Below, piece by piece: positions 1-13,600 of a stretch of 64,000 bases of DNA (position 1 is the stretch's first letter; every line of letters begins with the position of its first letter). This DNA is from Agarilytica sp045430285. Lineage in GTDB: Bacteria > Pseudomonadota > Gammaproteobacteria > Pseudomonadales > Cellvibrionaceae. The notes below the pieces were generated by a model. That model did not search any database. It was not told the origin of the DNA and saw nothing but the letters and a program-made list of their open reading frames with translations. The stretch covers positions 682,001 to 746,000 of the forward strand of contig JAILXV010000002.1 of NCBI GenBank assembly GCA_045430285.1. The letters are read 5' to 3'. The position numbers and the translations under genes are program-made.

Positions 1-1625
1 TCTGGGAAGAGGACTCAATCTCCAATTTTTCTCCCTGAATAAAACGTCTAAGATTTTCCGATAAGCTTGAAATGTTACTGGCAACAAATCCTAAACGATG
101 CTCCATCGCCTCTCGACCGACTTGGAGTGTATAAGCAAGCGATTCCAATTCGATATCATTAGACTCAACATATTCATATAGTTTTTGGGCGTATTCCCTT
201 AACTGTCCTTCTGACTTCGCTGATAGCACGATGGGAAGAGCCAAATCATCTTCCTGGCCGGACACTGGATTATTTGCCACGGATTTAACCTCCGGTGCAA
301 TATACTCCTCAATAACAACGTGGGCATTAACACCACCGGCCCCAAAGGAGGAAACTCCTGCGATTCTAGGACGCTCAACTTTATTTCCATCGCCAAAATC
401 AACCACGGGTCTTTCCCATTCAATATTGTTTTGCTGGACAGAAAACGGGGTTGATGAGAATTCAATGCTCTCATTAAGACTTTCACTATGTAGACTCGGC
501 GCTAGCTCACCATATTTCATTTGCATTAATACTTTGGTAAGACCCGCGATACCGGCAGCGCTTTCAGCATGCCCAATATTGGTTTTCACTGAGCCTAACT
601 TACAAAAGTTTACATCTTGTGTGTGTTCTCTAAATGCGTTCGTTAGCCCAGTGACTTCTATTGGATCGCCGAGCGCTGTGCCTGTTCCATGGGCTTCAAT
701 ATAACTTACTTCCCTCGGGTGAACTTCGGCTCTTGATAACGCAGTTTTTATCAATTCGGTCTGAGCATTTGGGTTCGGGACCGTGAAACCTGAGGTTCGC
801 CCCCCGTGATTTACGCTTGTGCCACGAACCACCCCATAAATATGATCTCCGTCTCTTTCGGCATGAGATAGACGCTTAAGCAACACCGCGCCGACCCCTT
901 CGCCTGGGACAAAACCATTCCCACCTTCGCCAAAACTTTTACATTGTCCATCAGGTGATAACATTTGTTGGCCACACAACATGATGTAACTGGACGGATG
1001 TAAAAACAAATTAACGCCCCCAGCCAGCGCTAATTCGCAATCTCCTCTATAGATATGTTCACACGCCTCATGAATTGCAGTGAGAGATGCCGAGCACATG
1101 GTATCTACTGGCATACTTGGCCCATTAAAGTTAAAGGTATATGACACTCTATTTGCCAGGGAGCCAAAAGATGATATAGGGAAAGAACGCTCGCCTCTTT
1201 GCCACAAGTCGGGGCCGTAGAGCGAAAAGCTATTAGTTGTTACACCAGCAAAAACACCCACTCTATTTTCATGCTGACGCGCCAGTCGCTCTCGGTTGTA
1301 ACCTGCATCTTCAATGGTATTCCAGCAAGCCTGTAAAAATATACGTTCTTGAGGGTCGATATCACGAGCTAGCTGAGGCGTTATATTGAAAAATAAAGGA
1401 TCAAAATTGGCAACATTTTTTAGAAACCCCCCCCACTTGCTATAGCTCTTTCCGCGGTTCACGCACTCCAGGCGATCATCATCATAAAAACTATCTATCG
1501 GCCACCTTTCTTCTGGGATTTCAGTAATCGAATTCACGCCCCGCTTGATGTTACTCCAGAACTCCTCAACATTATCGGCTCCAGGATAACGTCCATCAAT
1601 CCCTATAATTGCGATTGGTTCACGC
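1..1625 (-). other. Module 13, partial: KS13 and start of its linker
   Basis: KS13 has the variant active site DTMCSASL (Cys codon at 1096), with HGTGT and NIGH present. The flanking linker begins (YTLQVGREAM) and the frame is open at the window edge. Downstream domains are not visible. Confidence 0.87.
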
Positions 1626-4600
1626 ATTACCACTTCCTCTTCTTCTGTACATTTTGCCCAAAGCTTTCTTTGCGATGCTCTTAATTTAGATATGCATTCG
1701 GCATGATCTTGTATTAAGGTCTGCTGAGAATACTTACCTGAATCTTTGCCAGCGAATCCAACGCTAGGCTGAACTTTCTCATTATCTACCCACGCAGCAC
1801 ATTGAGGTTCGTAATCCGCTAAGAGTCGTTTTGAAATATCGCCTAGCGTTTTATTTTCATAAAAGAATATTTTTGATATTCTCGGAAATTCAGCTGCTAA
1901 AATATCGTTGAATTTCGAGATTACAATCGAGTCCATCCCATAACTATCAAGGGAAGCTGTAGCAACAATTTTCTCGCTAGGGATATTTGTCAGATCACAT
2001 ACAACATCATTAAGCCTACTTTCAAGTCGTGCGCTGAGACTCACGTTGCTATCTTTTTCTGTCCGACCTGTTCGTTTTTCAGTGGCGTCATTCGAATTAG
2101 AAGGCGCAGGCATGTCAAGCCTAGAAGGGGCTCCTATCCAATATGAATCGCGAGAGAACTCATATGTTGGCAAATGCATTCGCCTCATAGACCTACCAGT
2201 GTAAATCCTATGCCAATCGAACTTCAGACCTTTTACCCACAACTCCGCAAGACTCTTCCATTTACCTAGGGAAACCCATTTATCAACGGCACCCAGTAAT
2301 TCCGAATCACCTGAAAACATGGAAAGGGCTTCGCCATTTTTTTCTGCACTTCCATCAAACACACCGGCATAAGATGCACCTTTTTCCATATATCCCTTCA
2401 ACATATCAATCAATGAGGGAGTCGTATCGACAACGAATGCCACACGCTCATTCATAGCATCGCGACCAACTTGAAGTGTATAGGCCAACGATTCAATATC
2501 ACATTCTTCTTGATTTTTAAGCAAAAATTGATAGAGCGCCGCTACGTTCCCCAGTAGTGAGGTTCTATTTTTGGCGGATAGCACTACCACACTCGCACCG
2601 CGTTTACTTGTTACAATTTCGGGATCATGATGAGTGGAGTCAGCGTATTCTTCGAGAATCACATGCGCATTAACACCGCCAAAGCCAAATGACGATACCC
2701 CTGCCCTTCTAGGTAAAATATTTCCCTTTTCGTCCTGAATACAGTCCCATGAAGAAGGCTCCTTGACGAAATAGAACGGGCTATTTTCCAGGTTAATATA
2801 TTCATTAACGTGATCACAATGTAGGCTGGGCGCAAATGTCTTGTGCTTCATCTGAAGTAAGACTTTTATTACTCCAGCAACCCCTGCGGCTAACTCAAGA
2901 TGCCCAATATTTGTTTTTACCGAACCAACACCACAAAAAGGCGCGTCATAAGTATCTTGTATATTTTTAAATGCTGTCTTTAAACCCTGAACCTCCACAG
3001 GATCTCCCAATGGCGTACCCGTACCGTGCGCTTCGATATATGTAATCGAGTTGTGATCTATCCCCGACTGCTCTATTGCAGACTGAATCACAGAAGCCTG
3101 TGCATTCGGATTGGGCGCAGTCAATGAATTAGAGCGTCCACCATGGTTTTCAGCAGACCCTCGAATAACACCATAGATTTGGTCTCCCTCCTTTTCTGCA
3201 TCAGATAAACGTTTTAAAAATAGCATTCCGACGCCTTCTCCACGCACATAACCATTAGCGCTGCTTGAAAAGGACTTGCACTTGCCATCGGTAGAAAGCA
3301 TTCCTGCTTTAGTGAAGCTTATGTGAGCTTCAGGCGTAACCAGCAAGTTGACTCCACCTACAATCGCCTGATCACATTGCCCCAAACGCATAGCTGACAC
3401 CGCACGATGAATAGCAACTAATGAACTAGAACATGCCGTTTCAATTGGCTCGCTAGGGCCATGAAGGTTTAATAGAAAACTAACGCGATTAGGGCCAACC
3501 GACCCCACCATACCTGCGGCGCTATATCCTTCGATGGGAACACCAGCTTGGGTGAGTAAAGAGCCATAGCCACTTGCGCCAGTCCCAATAAATACTCCTG
3601 TGTTAGTCCCACTCAGGGAACTCGGCGCATAACCTGCATCTTCGATAACCTTCCATACATAGGTCATCAAAATTCGTTGTTGCGGATCTATCGTTGTGGC
3701 CTCTTTTGGTGAAATACCAAAAAATAACGGATCAAATTCATCGACCCCCTTTAAAACTCCCGCAGATTTTATATTCGTTTTGTTTGCGTCCTTTGCTGGG
3801 TCCCCATATATACTTTCCCAATCCCATCGTTCATTTGGCATTTCAGTAATGCAATCTCGACCATTTGAAATATTCTCCCAAAACTGATCAATATCACCGG
3901 CTTCTGGAAATGCCCCGCTAACACCTACAATGGCAATCGCTTCGCCCATCGTCTTCGAAAAATCGCTTTTCTTAGTTAAGTTATCGATGCAAAAAGGACT
4001 ACTTAAGAAATCTAGGCTCTCCCCAGATTTCGACTGACAATCACTGTCAAAGATTTTATCTGCTTCAGGGTGAGAAGCTAGCTTCATCTCATCCAGATCA
4101 GGCGCATTTGTTTTCGATGCCGGAATAGTTAAAAACTTTCTTACGTGATCAGGGTACTCATTTAAAAGGTGATCACTCAGCAACGTTACAGTAGGGAACT
4201 CAAAAAACGTTGTAGGCGTAAGTTCAAATCCATACTCTTGATTTAGAATATTCCCAAATCCAGTCAACGTTACAGAATCAAACCCAAACTCGCTCAGTTC
4301 CGAATCAACATCAACCAACGCAAAATCGATATTTAAATGATCTGAGATGCTTCTTCGTAAAATATCATTTAGCTCTGCCTGATGTTCCCCCAATATAGTA
4401 TCGGATAGTCTAGCTTCGTCATTTACTTTCTCTGGTTTTAATGTCACGCTGGCCGGTATTGTTTTGGGCGTTTTCTCCTGCCGCAATATTCGAGTGCTGA
4501 ATCCAGCCAAACTTACTGCCAACTCCCCGTTCTCTAAATAAATATCGATATCGTATTTTCTTACTTCATTGCTGATGACGCCAACAGGTCGAGCGACAAC

Positions 4601-7600
4601 ATCAACAGAAGTATTAACGGTTCGATAGATCTTAATCTTCTCGATCGCGAATGGTAATTTTAAGGCTGCCTCAGTATTATCTCCGGCCTCAATAGCTCCC
4701 GCGACCTGTAAAGCGGCATCCATCAAACTAGGATGTAGCGTATAAGCAGAAGATGCACCCATCACAGATGAAGGAAGCGCTAACTTCCCTACGGCCTCTC
4801 GAACATCGCCATTGATGGCGCTCATTTTTGTAATTGCTCGATGCGCAACGCCATATTCTAAACCGCTTTCGCTTAGCTGGCCGTAATAGCGATCAACATC
4901 TAGTGGAATAGCGTCCGTGCGATCGAAAGCGCCTTGACTATCAAACGAATCTGAATTATCCAAGGCCTCGATCGTTAATGTCCCTTGCGCATGAACCCTA
5001 CGGTTTGGCGGTGCTTCACTGCATAAAGTCACTGAAGAGATCTCAAAATTAACTTTTGTAGACGCCACTAGAGATATAGAGGTATGAACACAGATGTCCT
5101 TGTTCCCGACAACCAACGGTTCTAGGAATACAATATTTTCAATGATTGTCGAAAGTGCTTCATCACTATCAGTTGCGTTTCTAATGGCTATATTCGCCAT
5201 CTCAAGATATACAACGGCAGGGAGAATTTTCTCTCCCATAACTACGTGGTCAGCTAGAAAAAACTCCTTCCCCGTAAATACAGATAAAAACTTTAGCCCC
5301 GAAATGTCCGATATATTTTTATGGATAACCGGACCAATCAAAGATCCCGTCATCCCGTATTCGTTCGCCTCGGAAGTGTTGGACAGGCCAAGACCCGCAG
5401 GGCCGGAGACACGAGGGAGCTTCCAATAATGTCCTTTCTCAAAAGGATAACTCGGAAAACTCATTCGTTTTGGCAGTATGGAATAAAGGCGCGTCCAGTC
5501 CAGTGGCACACCCTTCACCCATAGGCTGGCCAATTTATCTAGTTTACGCTTATTCACCCATGCCGAAACGGTTTCAGAGAAATCCTCATCGCCCCCGAAC
5601 AGCAACGCGAGTTCTTTACGTGACGATAATTCGTTGACAAAAACATGAGGAGAAGAATTATTATCACCTAAGAAATCTAGCAAGATTTTTTTAAGAGATG
5701 AAACAGAATTTGCTATGCAGGCGAACCGGAAGTTCATCCCATCACGCCCCACTTGTAGCGTATAGGCTAGGCGAGATAAGTCTACTGTTTCATTCTCATC
5801 AATATATTCACACAGTTGCTTCGCCTGGGACTCTAAAGCATTTTTTGTTTTGGCAGAGAGAACAAAGATGTAAGGAGCGACGGTGTCTGCCGCCACTTCA
5901 TTCGAAATATATTCTTCCAATAAAATATGTGCGTTTACGCCACCAAAGCCAAATGAAGAAACACCCGCCCTTAGCGGGATTGGCGCTCCATTAACATCCC
6001 TTAATCGTTCCCAGGGTTCTTCTTTATCGCAAAGTTTAAAGGGGCTATTTGTAAGGTCAACGTAAGGATTTACTTCCTCACAATGTAGGCTAGGCACAAG
6101 CTTTTTATGCTTAAGCTGTAATAACACTTTAATAACACCAGCAACACCAGCAGCGAGTTCTAGATGGCCTATATTCGACTTTACCGAGCCGACGCGACAA
6201 TACCCTTCGGGCAGGATACCGCCATCCATTTCTGCAGTGGCATCTGTGAATGCTTTTTTCAACCCTTGAATTTCAATGGGGTCGCCCAATGGCGTTCCTG
6301 TACCATGAGCCTCGATATAGCTCACCGTTTTTGGATCGATTTTACTCGCTCTCATCACAGAAGAGATTAATGCCGCCTGCGCCTTTGGATTTGGCGCTGT
6401 CAGAGAATTCGCACGCCCCCCATGATTTTCGGCACTGCCACGAATAACCGCATAAATATTATCGCGGTCCGCTTCAGCTTCTGAGAGTCGTTTTAGCACT
6501 AGCATGCCAACGCCTTCGCCACGAACATAACCGTTTGCATTTTTGGAAAACGTCTTACAACGGCCATCGGGCGAAAGCATACCCGCCTTACTGAAACTCA
6601 CTTGTAACTCAGGAGAAACTAGGGTGTTAACGCCACCCACAATAGCTTGATCACATTGACCCGAGTTTATGGCATGCACCGCTCGGTGAATTGCAACTAA
6701 AGAACTAGAGCAGGCAGTCTCAATCGGTTCGCTTGGACCACTCAGGTTAAGCAGAAAGCTCATTCGATTCGGTCCAACAGACCCCGACATAGCGGCTACA
6801 CTAAATCCCTCCAGGGGAATACCAGCCCCCGATAGCATTGCCCCGTATCCACTGCCACTTGTCCCAATAAACACCCCTGTATTGCTTCCACTAAGTGATT
6901 CTGGAGAATGGCCAGAATCTTCAATCGCCTTCCACACGTAGGTCATAATAAGACGTTGCTGCGGATCCATAATTTCGGCTTCACGCGGAGAAATACCAAA
7001 AAATAATGGGTCAAACTCAGATAGGCCGGCCATAATACCCGCGTGTTTGATATTGGTTTTATTTTCCTCTGTTTTCGGGTCACCGAAAAGCGTGTCCCAA
7101 TCCCAACGATCACTTGGCACTTCAGTAATACAATCTCGGCCTGCCGATAGATTATCCCAAAAACTATTTAGGTCCGGAGATTCAGGAAAACAACCACTAA
7201 CACCAACAATGGCGATACTCTCATGTGTATGCTGCAATCCCATCGCACTAGAACTATCCTCTCCAATAGAACTTCTCTCGGAATTGCTTTGGTCATTTGA
7301 GGAAAATTCTGGAGCGCGGTCTCCCTTAGAATGTCCTACTATCTCTTCAACTTTTTCACGTCTATCCACTGCTGCCTCACGCTGAAAGCTTGCAGTATGT
7401 GCATGCTGCTGAGCAGATTCCGTTTCCCCCTCCATGCGCGCGCCCAAATGTGCCTTGATTTGTTCCCTGCTGCTATCCAATATATATTCGCTCAACAGCG
7501 CTATGGTAGGCGACTCAAAAAATACCGTCGGCATGAGTTCCAAGCCATACGTTTGGTTTAAGGTATTTCCAAAGGTCGTTAAACTAACGGAATCGAATCC

Positions 7601-10600
7601 AAACTCACTAAACTCCGCTTGAGGATCTACGTCCTCCTCCTTTGCCTTAAGTTGCTTGCAAACAGTCACGATAAGTACGGACTGAATTTGATTCAGCAAA
7701 TCAGCATCACTAATATCTACTTCGTGGATCGTGTTTTGTGTTGAATAAACTGGCTCGGAAAGGAATTCTTCATTGGAAGCGTTTGTATTTTCAGCGCTAT
7801 TTCTATTACCGAATGCATTCAACAAATTGTCATATTCTTCTGCTACCAAATATTCACTTAACTGCTCAATCGTTGGGTACTCAAAAAATAATGTTGGTGA
7901 CATCTCCAGGTTACATTCTAGGTTTAGCGAGTTTCCAAGGCTTGCAAGACTGACAGAGTCAAACCCAAACTCCCCAAATTCAGCAATAACATCGATATCC
8001 TGCCTACCAATTTTTAATTGCTCGCTAATTTTCTCTACGATCACCATCTGAAGCGCATCTATCAAACTGGCAGTATCCCAAGCCTCGCCCTCACTATTCT
8101 TTTCCTCAGGGTAAACATCTCTTGCAACTGGATCACTCGCCACTAGCTCAAATACCGAACTCATTGCCTCGGATTGTTCATCAACAAGATATTGACAAAA
8201 ATCCTCCACGCACGGGTATTCAAAGAACAGCGTCGGCGATAGTTCGATACGATAATGGTCACTTAAGGTATTACCGAAGGTTGTCAGACTTACCGAATCA
8301 AATCCGAATTCGCTAAATTCGGCATGAATATCAATATCATGTTTTTTGACTTTCAATTGATCACTAATTAATGAGATTACCCCCTCCTGCACCATTGAGA
8401 GTAAATCGCTTTCCATATCGCCATGTTGTTCAGGCGCCTCACTACGCGCTTTATGGTCCACGTCTTCACCGATGGACGTGGACAATGGTTTTTTCACGCT
8501 TTTACTACCAGAGAATACCGCAACCTGAGAACACAAACTGGTCAGCGCCACCCCCAATGCACGAACTCCCTGCTCGGTAGGTAACGGTACAATGCCTGTA
8601 GTCCTCATCAACTGTTCGAGCTCCGATGCCTCAATCTGCATGCCGCCTGATTCCCATAACGGCCAGTTAATGGATAATGTGTTTCCAGCTCGAACGCCCT
8701 TATTTACAAGTGTATTTCGATGAAATGCAAAGCGATCCATGAATCCGTTTGCCGCAGCATAATCCGATTGTCCTACGTTCCCAAAGACCGATGAGAGCGA
8801 GGAAAACAATACAAATAGTTCAAGGGGCTCCTGCTTGGTCGCTTCATCCAATTTTTCCAGTGCCGACACCTTAGGCGAAAACACTGCGCGTAATTCAAGT
8901 TCAGATTTAGCCTTAACAAAATTGTCTTTAATCAGACCGGCACTGTGTAAGATACCGGTAATATTCCCGAATGAAGATTTAATACCTGTGACTAATTTGC
9001 CTAGTGCCTGTTCATCATCGATATCAACAGCATGGTAGTCTACCGTAGCAGATCCTCGACAAAGCGATTTCAGCTCCTCGAAGTCCACTGTTCGACGTGC
9101 ATCCAAATCAGATCGCCCAACCAGTACAATATGAACCGCTTTGTCGGAACATAGCATCTCTTTTGCAAAGATTTTTCCAAGCCCCCCCAATCCTCCGGTA
9201 ATCAGATACACTCCGTCATTTTTCCAAAACGAAGGGTTGACTGATTCAGAAGAAACATGGAGTTCGGAAAGCGACATAACACTTCGTTTTCCACCCAGGT
9301 AACGGACCTCTTGCGCATGGGCTTTTGTTAACACGCTTTCAACAGTTTGTTCTGCCAAGATGTAACGTGACATTTTTTCGGCTTGCCGCGTTTCATCAGA
9401 GATAATCACTTGTGTTTTTATTCTAGGATATTCAACCTCAACACACTTCAACATCCCAGCTAAGCCTTCGTAATGAAAAGGGTTACCATCTTCAATGACG
9501 AGTTGAATAAGCATTGGGCCGGAAGATGATTTGGAAATTAAAGATTTAATTTCCGACAGCAGATTTGAGGCAATATCGGTGTAACGACCAGAAACGCCTT
9601 TCGTTTCCGCACGAAGCGCGTGAACTGAAGTCCCTGTTAAGATTGAGCTCAAAACATCTATTGACACATCCAAATCACACAAAAAGACATGTGCACAATT
9701 AAGACCCGCTCCTACAGTGGAACTACGACTGGGCATATCGTTCCATTGCTTTGTCAAAAATCCGACTTCTGCGGATTCGCTTAGATGAACTGAGTCGGTA
9801 ACTTTGCTATCTATCACTTCTACCCCCCCTTCTTTAGACATATGCCCTGACGATGTAATTTTTGATGCTAGCCGCCTAGAGGTATAGCCTTTTATTCTTG
9901 CACAAAGTTTTCCGCTACCCGAAACGATATCGAAATCACATTTCATAATATTTTTGTTAGTGTTACTGAACGTACGGGCAACGACTCTGACACTGGCCCT
10001 AACTGGGGCATAAACCGTCACTGAATCAATAGCGAATGGGATCAATGCTCCAAGCTCGTTACTATTGTTGCTATTGTTATTGATCAGAACGAAACCTAAA
10101 CCTGACTGCAGCGCACCGTCCATAATACTTGGGTGAATTCCAAATTCTTCATGCGAATCACTGACCGATGCAGGCAGTTGAACATCCACCCATAAACAAG
10201 ATTCTTTATCATTCTGGGCTACCTTTTTAATTCGCTTAATACTTTGGAACGCCTCACCATGCCTAATCCCCATACTCGAAAAGAGGTCATAGCATTGCCC
10301 GCCGAAAACTTCTTTTGTAGAAATGTCTATTGGTTCATCTACACCTATGAAATCAGACGGAGGGCAAATACTGTCAGCAATCACCACCCCCTGAGTAAAC
10401 ATTTCTTTGCCGCCATCAACACCCGAGGAATATATTTCGAAAGAAAATTTATTTATCCCATTCTTACTCAAGCCAATATGCATCTCTGAGAGGCTGGAGG
10501 TGAACACAAACGGTTTGAGAATAACGACATTCTCTATACGAAGAGGTGTAAATTCGCTAGTGCGATTTAGCGCGATAGAAACCGCCACTCTCGCCATTTC

Positions 10601-13600
10601 CAAATATGCGACCCCAGGAAGAACTTTTTGGTTATTGACCAGGTGATCATTAAAGAAAAATTCCTCTCCACTAAATGAAGAGACAAAATGGTAATCGTTT
10701 GCTCCAGAGATATTTTTGTGTACCAGTGGGCTTAAACGCGTTTTGCTTAGTGGCTGACAACTACCAAGCATTCCTGCATCAGAACCTAGATCCACCCAAT
10801 AGTGTTCTCTAGGAAAGGGATACGTGGGTAAGTGTAATCGCTTTACCTTACTCCCCTCAAAAAGCTCACTCCAGTGAAGTTGATAACCCCGAGCATACAG
10901 ATCTGATAGAAAAACGAAGCTCGCTCGCATTTCTTCACGCGTACCACTCATTACTACCGAACGATATTGTGCAATGGTATTTTCACCTTCCTTCAATCGT
11001 GAAGGATCAGATTTAAAACGCCGCTCTACTTTTCCACTACACACGCCCTCCTGGGAAACATCTTTTAGGAAACACCCGATTTTTCGCACCGCGTCTCTCG
11101 CATCGTCAACAACAAGCGCAACTCGGTATGCAAAGTGATGTCTTCCCGTCAAGAGGGTAAAGCTGAGTGATCCCAGATCGAAATTATCACTAGAGTTATC
11201 GAGGAAACCACGTAGATCAATCAGCTTTTGACGTAGCACCGGCTCAGATTTCGCTGAAAGCGCGATAAGATGAGGCTGCTGCTCACTAGAAACATTCATA
11301 TCAGGCTCGTTGCTGTCGTAACTTTCGACAACAACATGTGCGTTTGTGCCACAAATACCGTAAGCACTTAAAGCCCCAAGCCGAGGCTTACCCAATTTTG
11401 GCCAGGGTGAGAGGTTTTTATTTATGAAAAACGGGCTATCCGACCATGAAATATAATCACTTTCTTTCTCACAATGAATACTTGGAGGAATTTTTTCATG
11501 ACGCATTGAAAGCAGCATTCCGACCAAGTTGACCAGCCCAGATGCGGCAAAAGTATGACCAAGGTTAGGCTTGTTTGATGTAAGTGCGCATTTTTTATTG
11601 AATACCGAACCAGAGTTTATAAACGCATCATATAAAGCATTTACTTCTATCGGGTCGCCTAATCGAGTGCCCGTACCATGCGCAATGATATAATCTATAC
11701 GATCAAATGGAATTTTGTATTTACCATATACTTCACGAATTAAAGCGCTTTGAGCTTTCCCACTTGGCGCAGTTATGCCATTAGTTTTACCATCGTAATT
11801 AATACCACTTCCACGAATAACCCCGTGAATTGGATCTCCATCACGTTCAGCGTCACTGAGACGCTTTAATACCACTGCCACGACTGCCTCACCAGGAACC
11901 ATGCCGTTAGCTTTTTCTGAGAACGTATTACAACGCCCTTCGGTGGAAAGCATCCCCGCCTGCCCCATAGCAATGAGAGAGTCTGGTTTTATCAACACAT
12001 GCACACCGCCAGCAATAGCAGAATCACAATCGCCTGCCCTCAAACTAACACAGGCTTCGTGAGCTGCGACTAACCCAGACGAGCACGCAGTGTTAATAGC
12101 CAGAGCTGGGCCACTCAAATTTAATATGTATGCGAGGCGCGCCGCGAGAATGCCATCGTGATTTGCTGTAAATGGTGCTTTATCGATTAACTGTTGATAC
12201 TCTCCTTGCTCTACTCCAACGAACATTCCAACTTTCTGATCAGCTAACTGTTGCGGACCATACCCCGCGTCCTCAAGTGCTCTCCACGCTTCTTGTAACA
12301 GTAGACGCTGTCGCGGGTCCATAACCTCAGCTTCAGCTGGGGATATTTCAAAAAATTTCGGATCAAATTCATCAATGCCAGGTAATGCACCTAGCCATTT
12401 ACAGAGGGTCTTATTCTCGTGTTTTTTGGGGTCACCATAGTGATCCCGCCAATTGAACCGCTCCCTGGGTATTTCCCCAACGGCACTACGAGCTTCCGAA
12501 AAAATTCCCCAAAGCTCATTAGTATTCCTAGCCCCAGGGAAACGACCGCTCATGCCTATCACTGCGATGGGCTCATTGCTTCTAACTGTCATACTGTCTT
12601 GGTTTTGGTTTTGGTTTTTGGTGACGTTCACCGAATCGTTTGGAGAGTGATTGGCACCCGAAGGAAAGCTGGTATTTTCATGCATACTGGCATATTGAAC
12701 GCGAAGTAAATCTTCGTATTGTTCTATGAAGTATTCTTTCAAATCATTCAGGGTAGAATAACTAAAAAATATTGACGGCGTAATTTTAGTATCAAAATGT
12801 GCACTTAACGCTTTAGCATACGTCGCCAAACCAATAGAATCGAAACCAAAATCTGCTAGATTTTCGTCTTCTCCCAAACGGCTATCGTCTATTTTTAATA
12901 ACCGACTAGCAATACCTTTCAAATCCAGCATTACACATTCAGACAAAGCTAAATCCCCATACTCGATGCGAGGAGATTTCGAACCAGCAGGACAATCATC
13001 AGGTTCCTTAGGTGTGGAAATAAAACTTTTAGATTTTTTCAGAAAAGAATTATTGTCTTCAACGCCTAAGAAATTATTAACTCGCGAAGGCAAACCTTTT
13101 ACAACCAGCGTTATAGGTGACTCCTGCTGAAGTAACAATTCAAGTGATGCTATACCTTCCTCATCAGCTAAAATCTCCTGCCCACTTGAAGTTAAATACA
13201 AAGCCGTTTGTTTTTCATCTCCCGTAGCCATGCCGCCGTTTTGCCATAATGGCCATGCTATCGCGATAGACCTTCCCTGTACCTCACCTTTTTCTCGCCG
13301 CTTTTCTCGCTGCTCAGCGTAAGAAAGTAGAAAACGATTTGCTACGGCATAGTCACATGAGCCCAGGTCACCTAGCACAGCAGAAATTGATGATAAGTAA
13401 CAGACAAAATCTAAAGGCTGATCAACGAGCAAACGATCCAACACCAAAGCTCCCTGTATTTTTGGATCGAGAACGGATCTAAATTGCTTGTAGCCTTTAT
13501 CAAACACAGATACCCCAGCAGGTAAACCGGCAGCATGGAAGACACCGTCTATCACACCAAAATGCTCACATGCCTCTTGTATTCCAGGCTGCATTTCTTC

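Noticed and set aside
231..704. A 157-codon open frame on the plus strand
   Set aside because: It is antisense to KS13, and the minus-strand frame has clear KS motifs.
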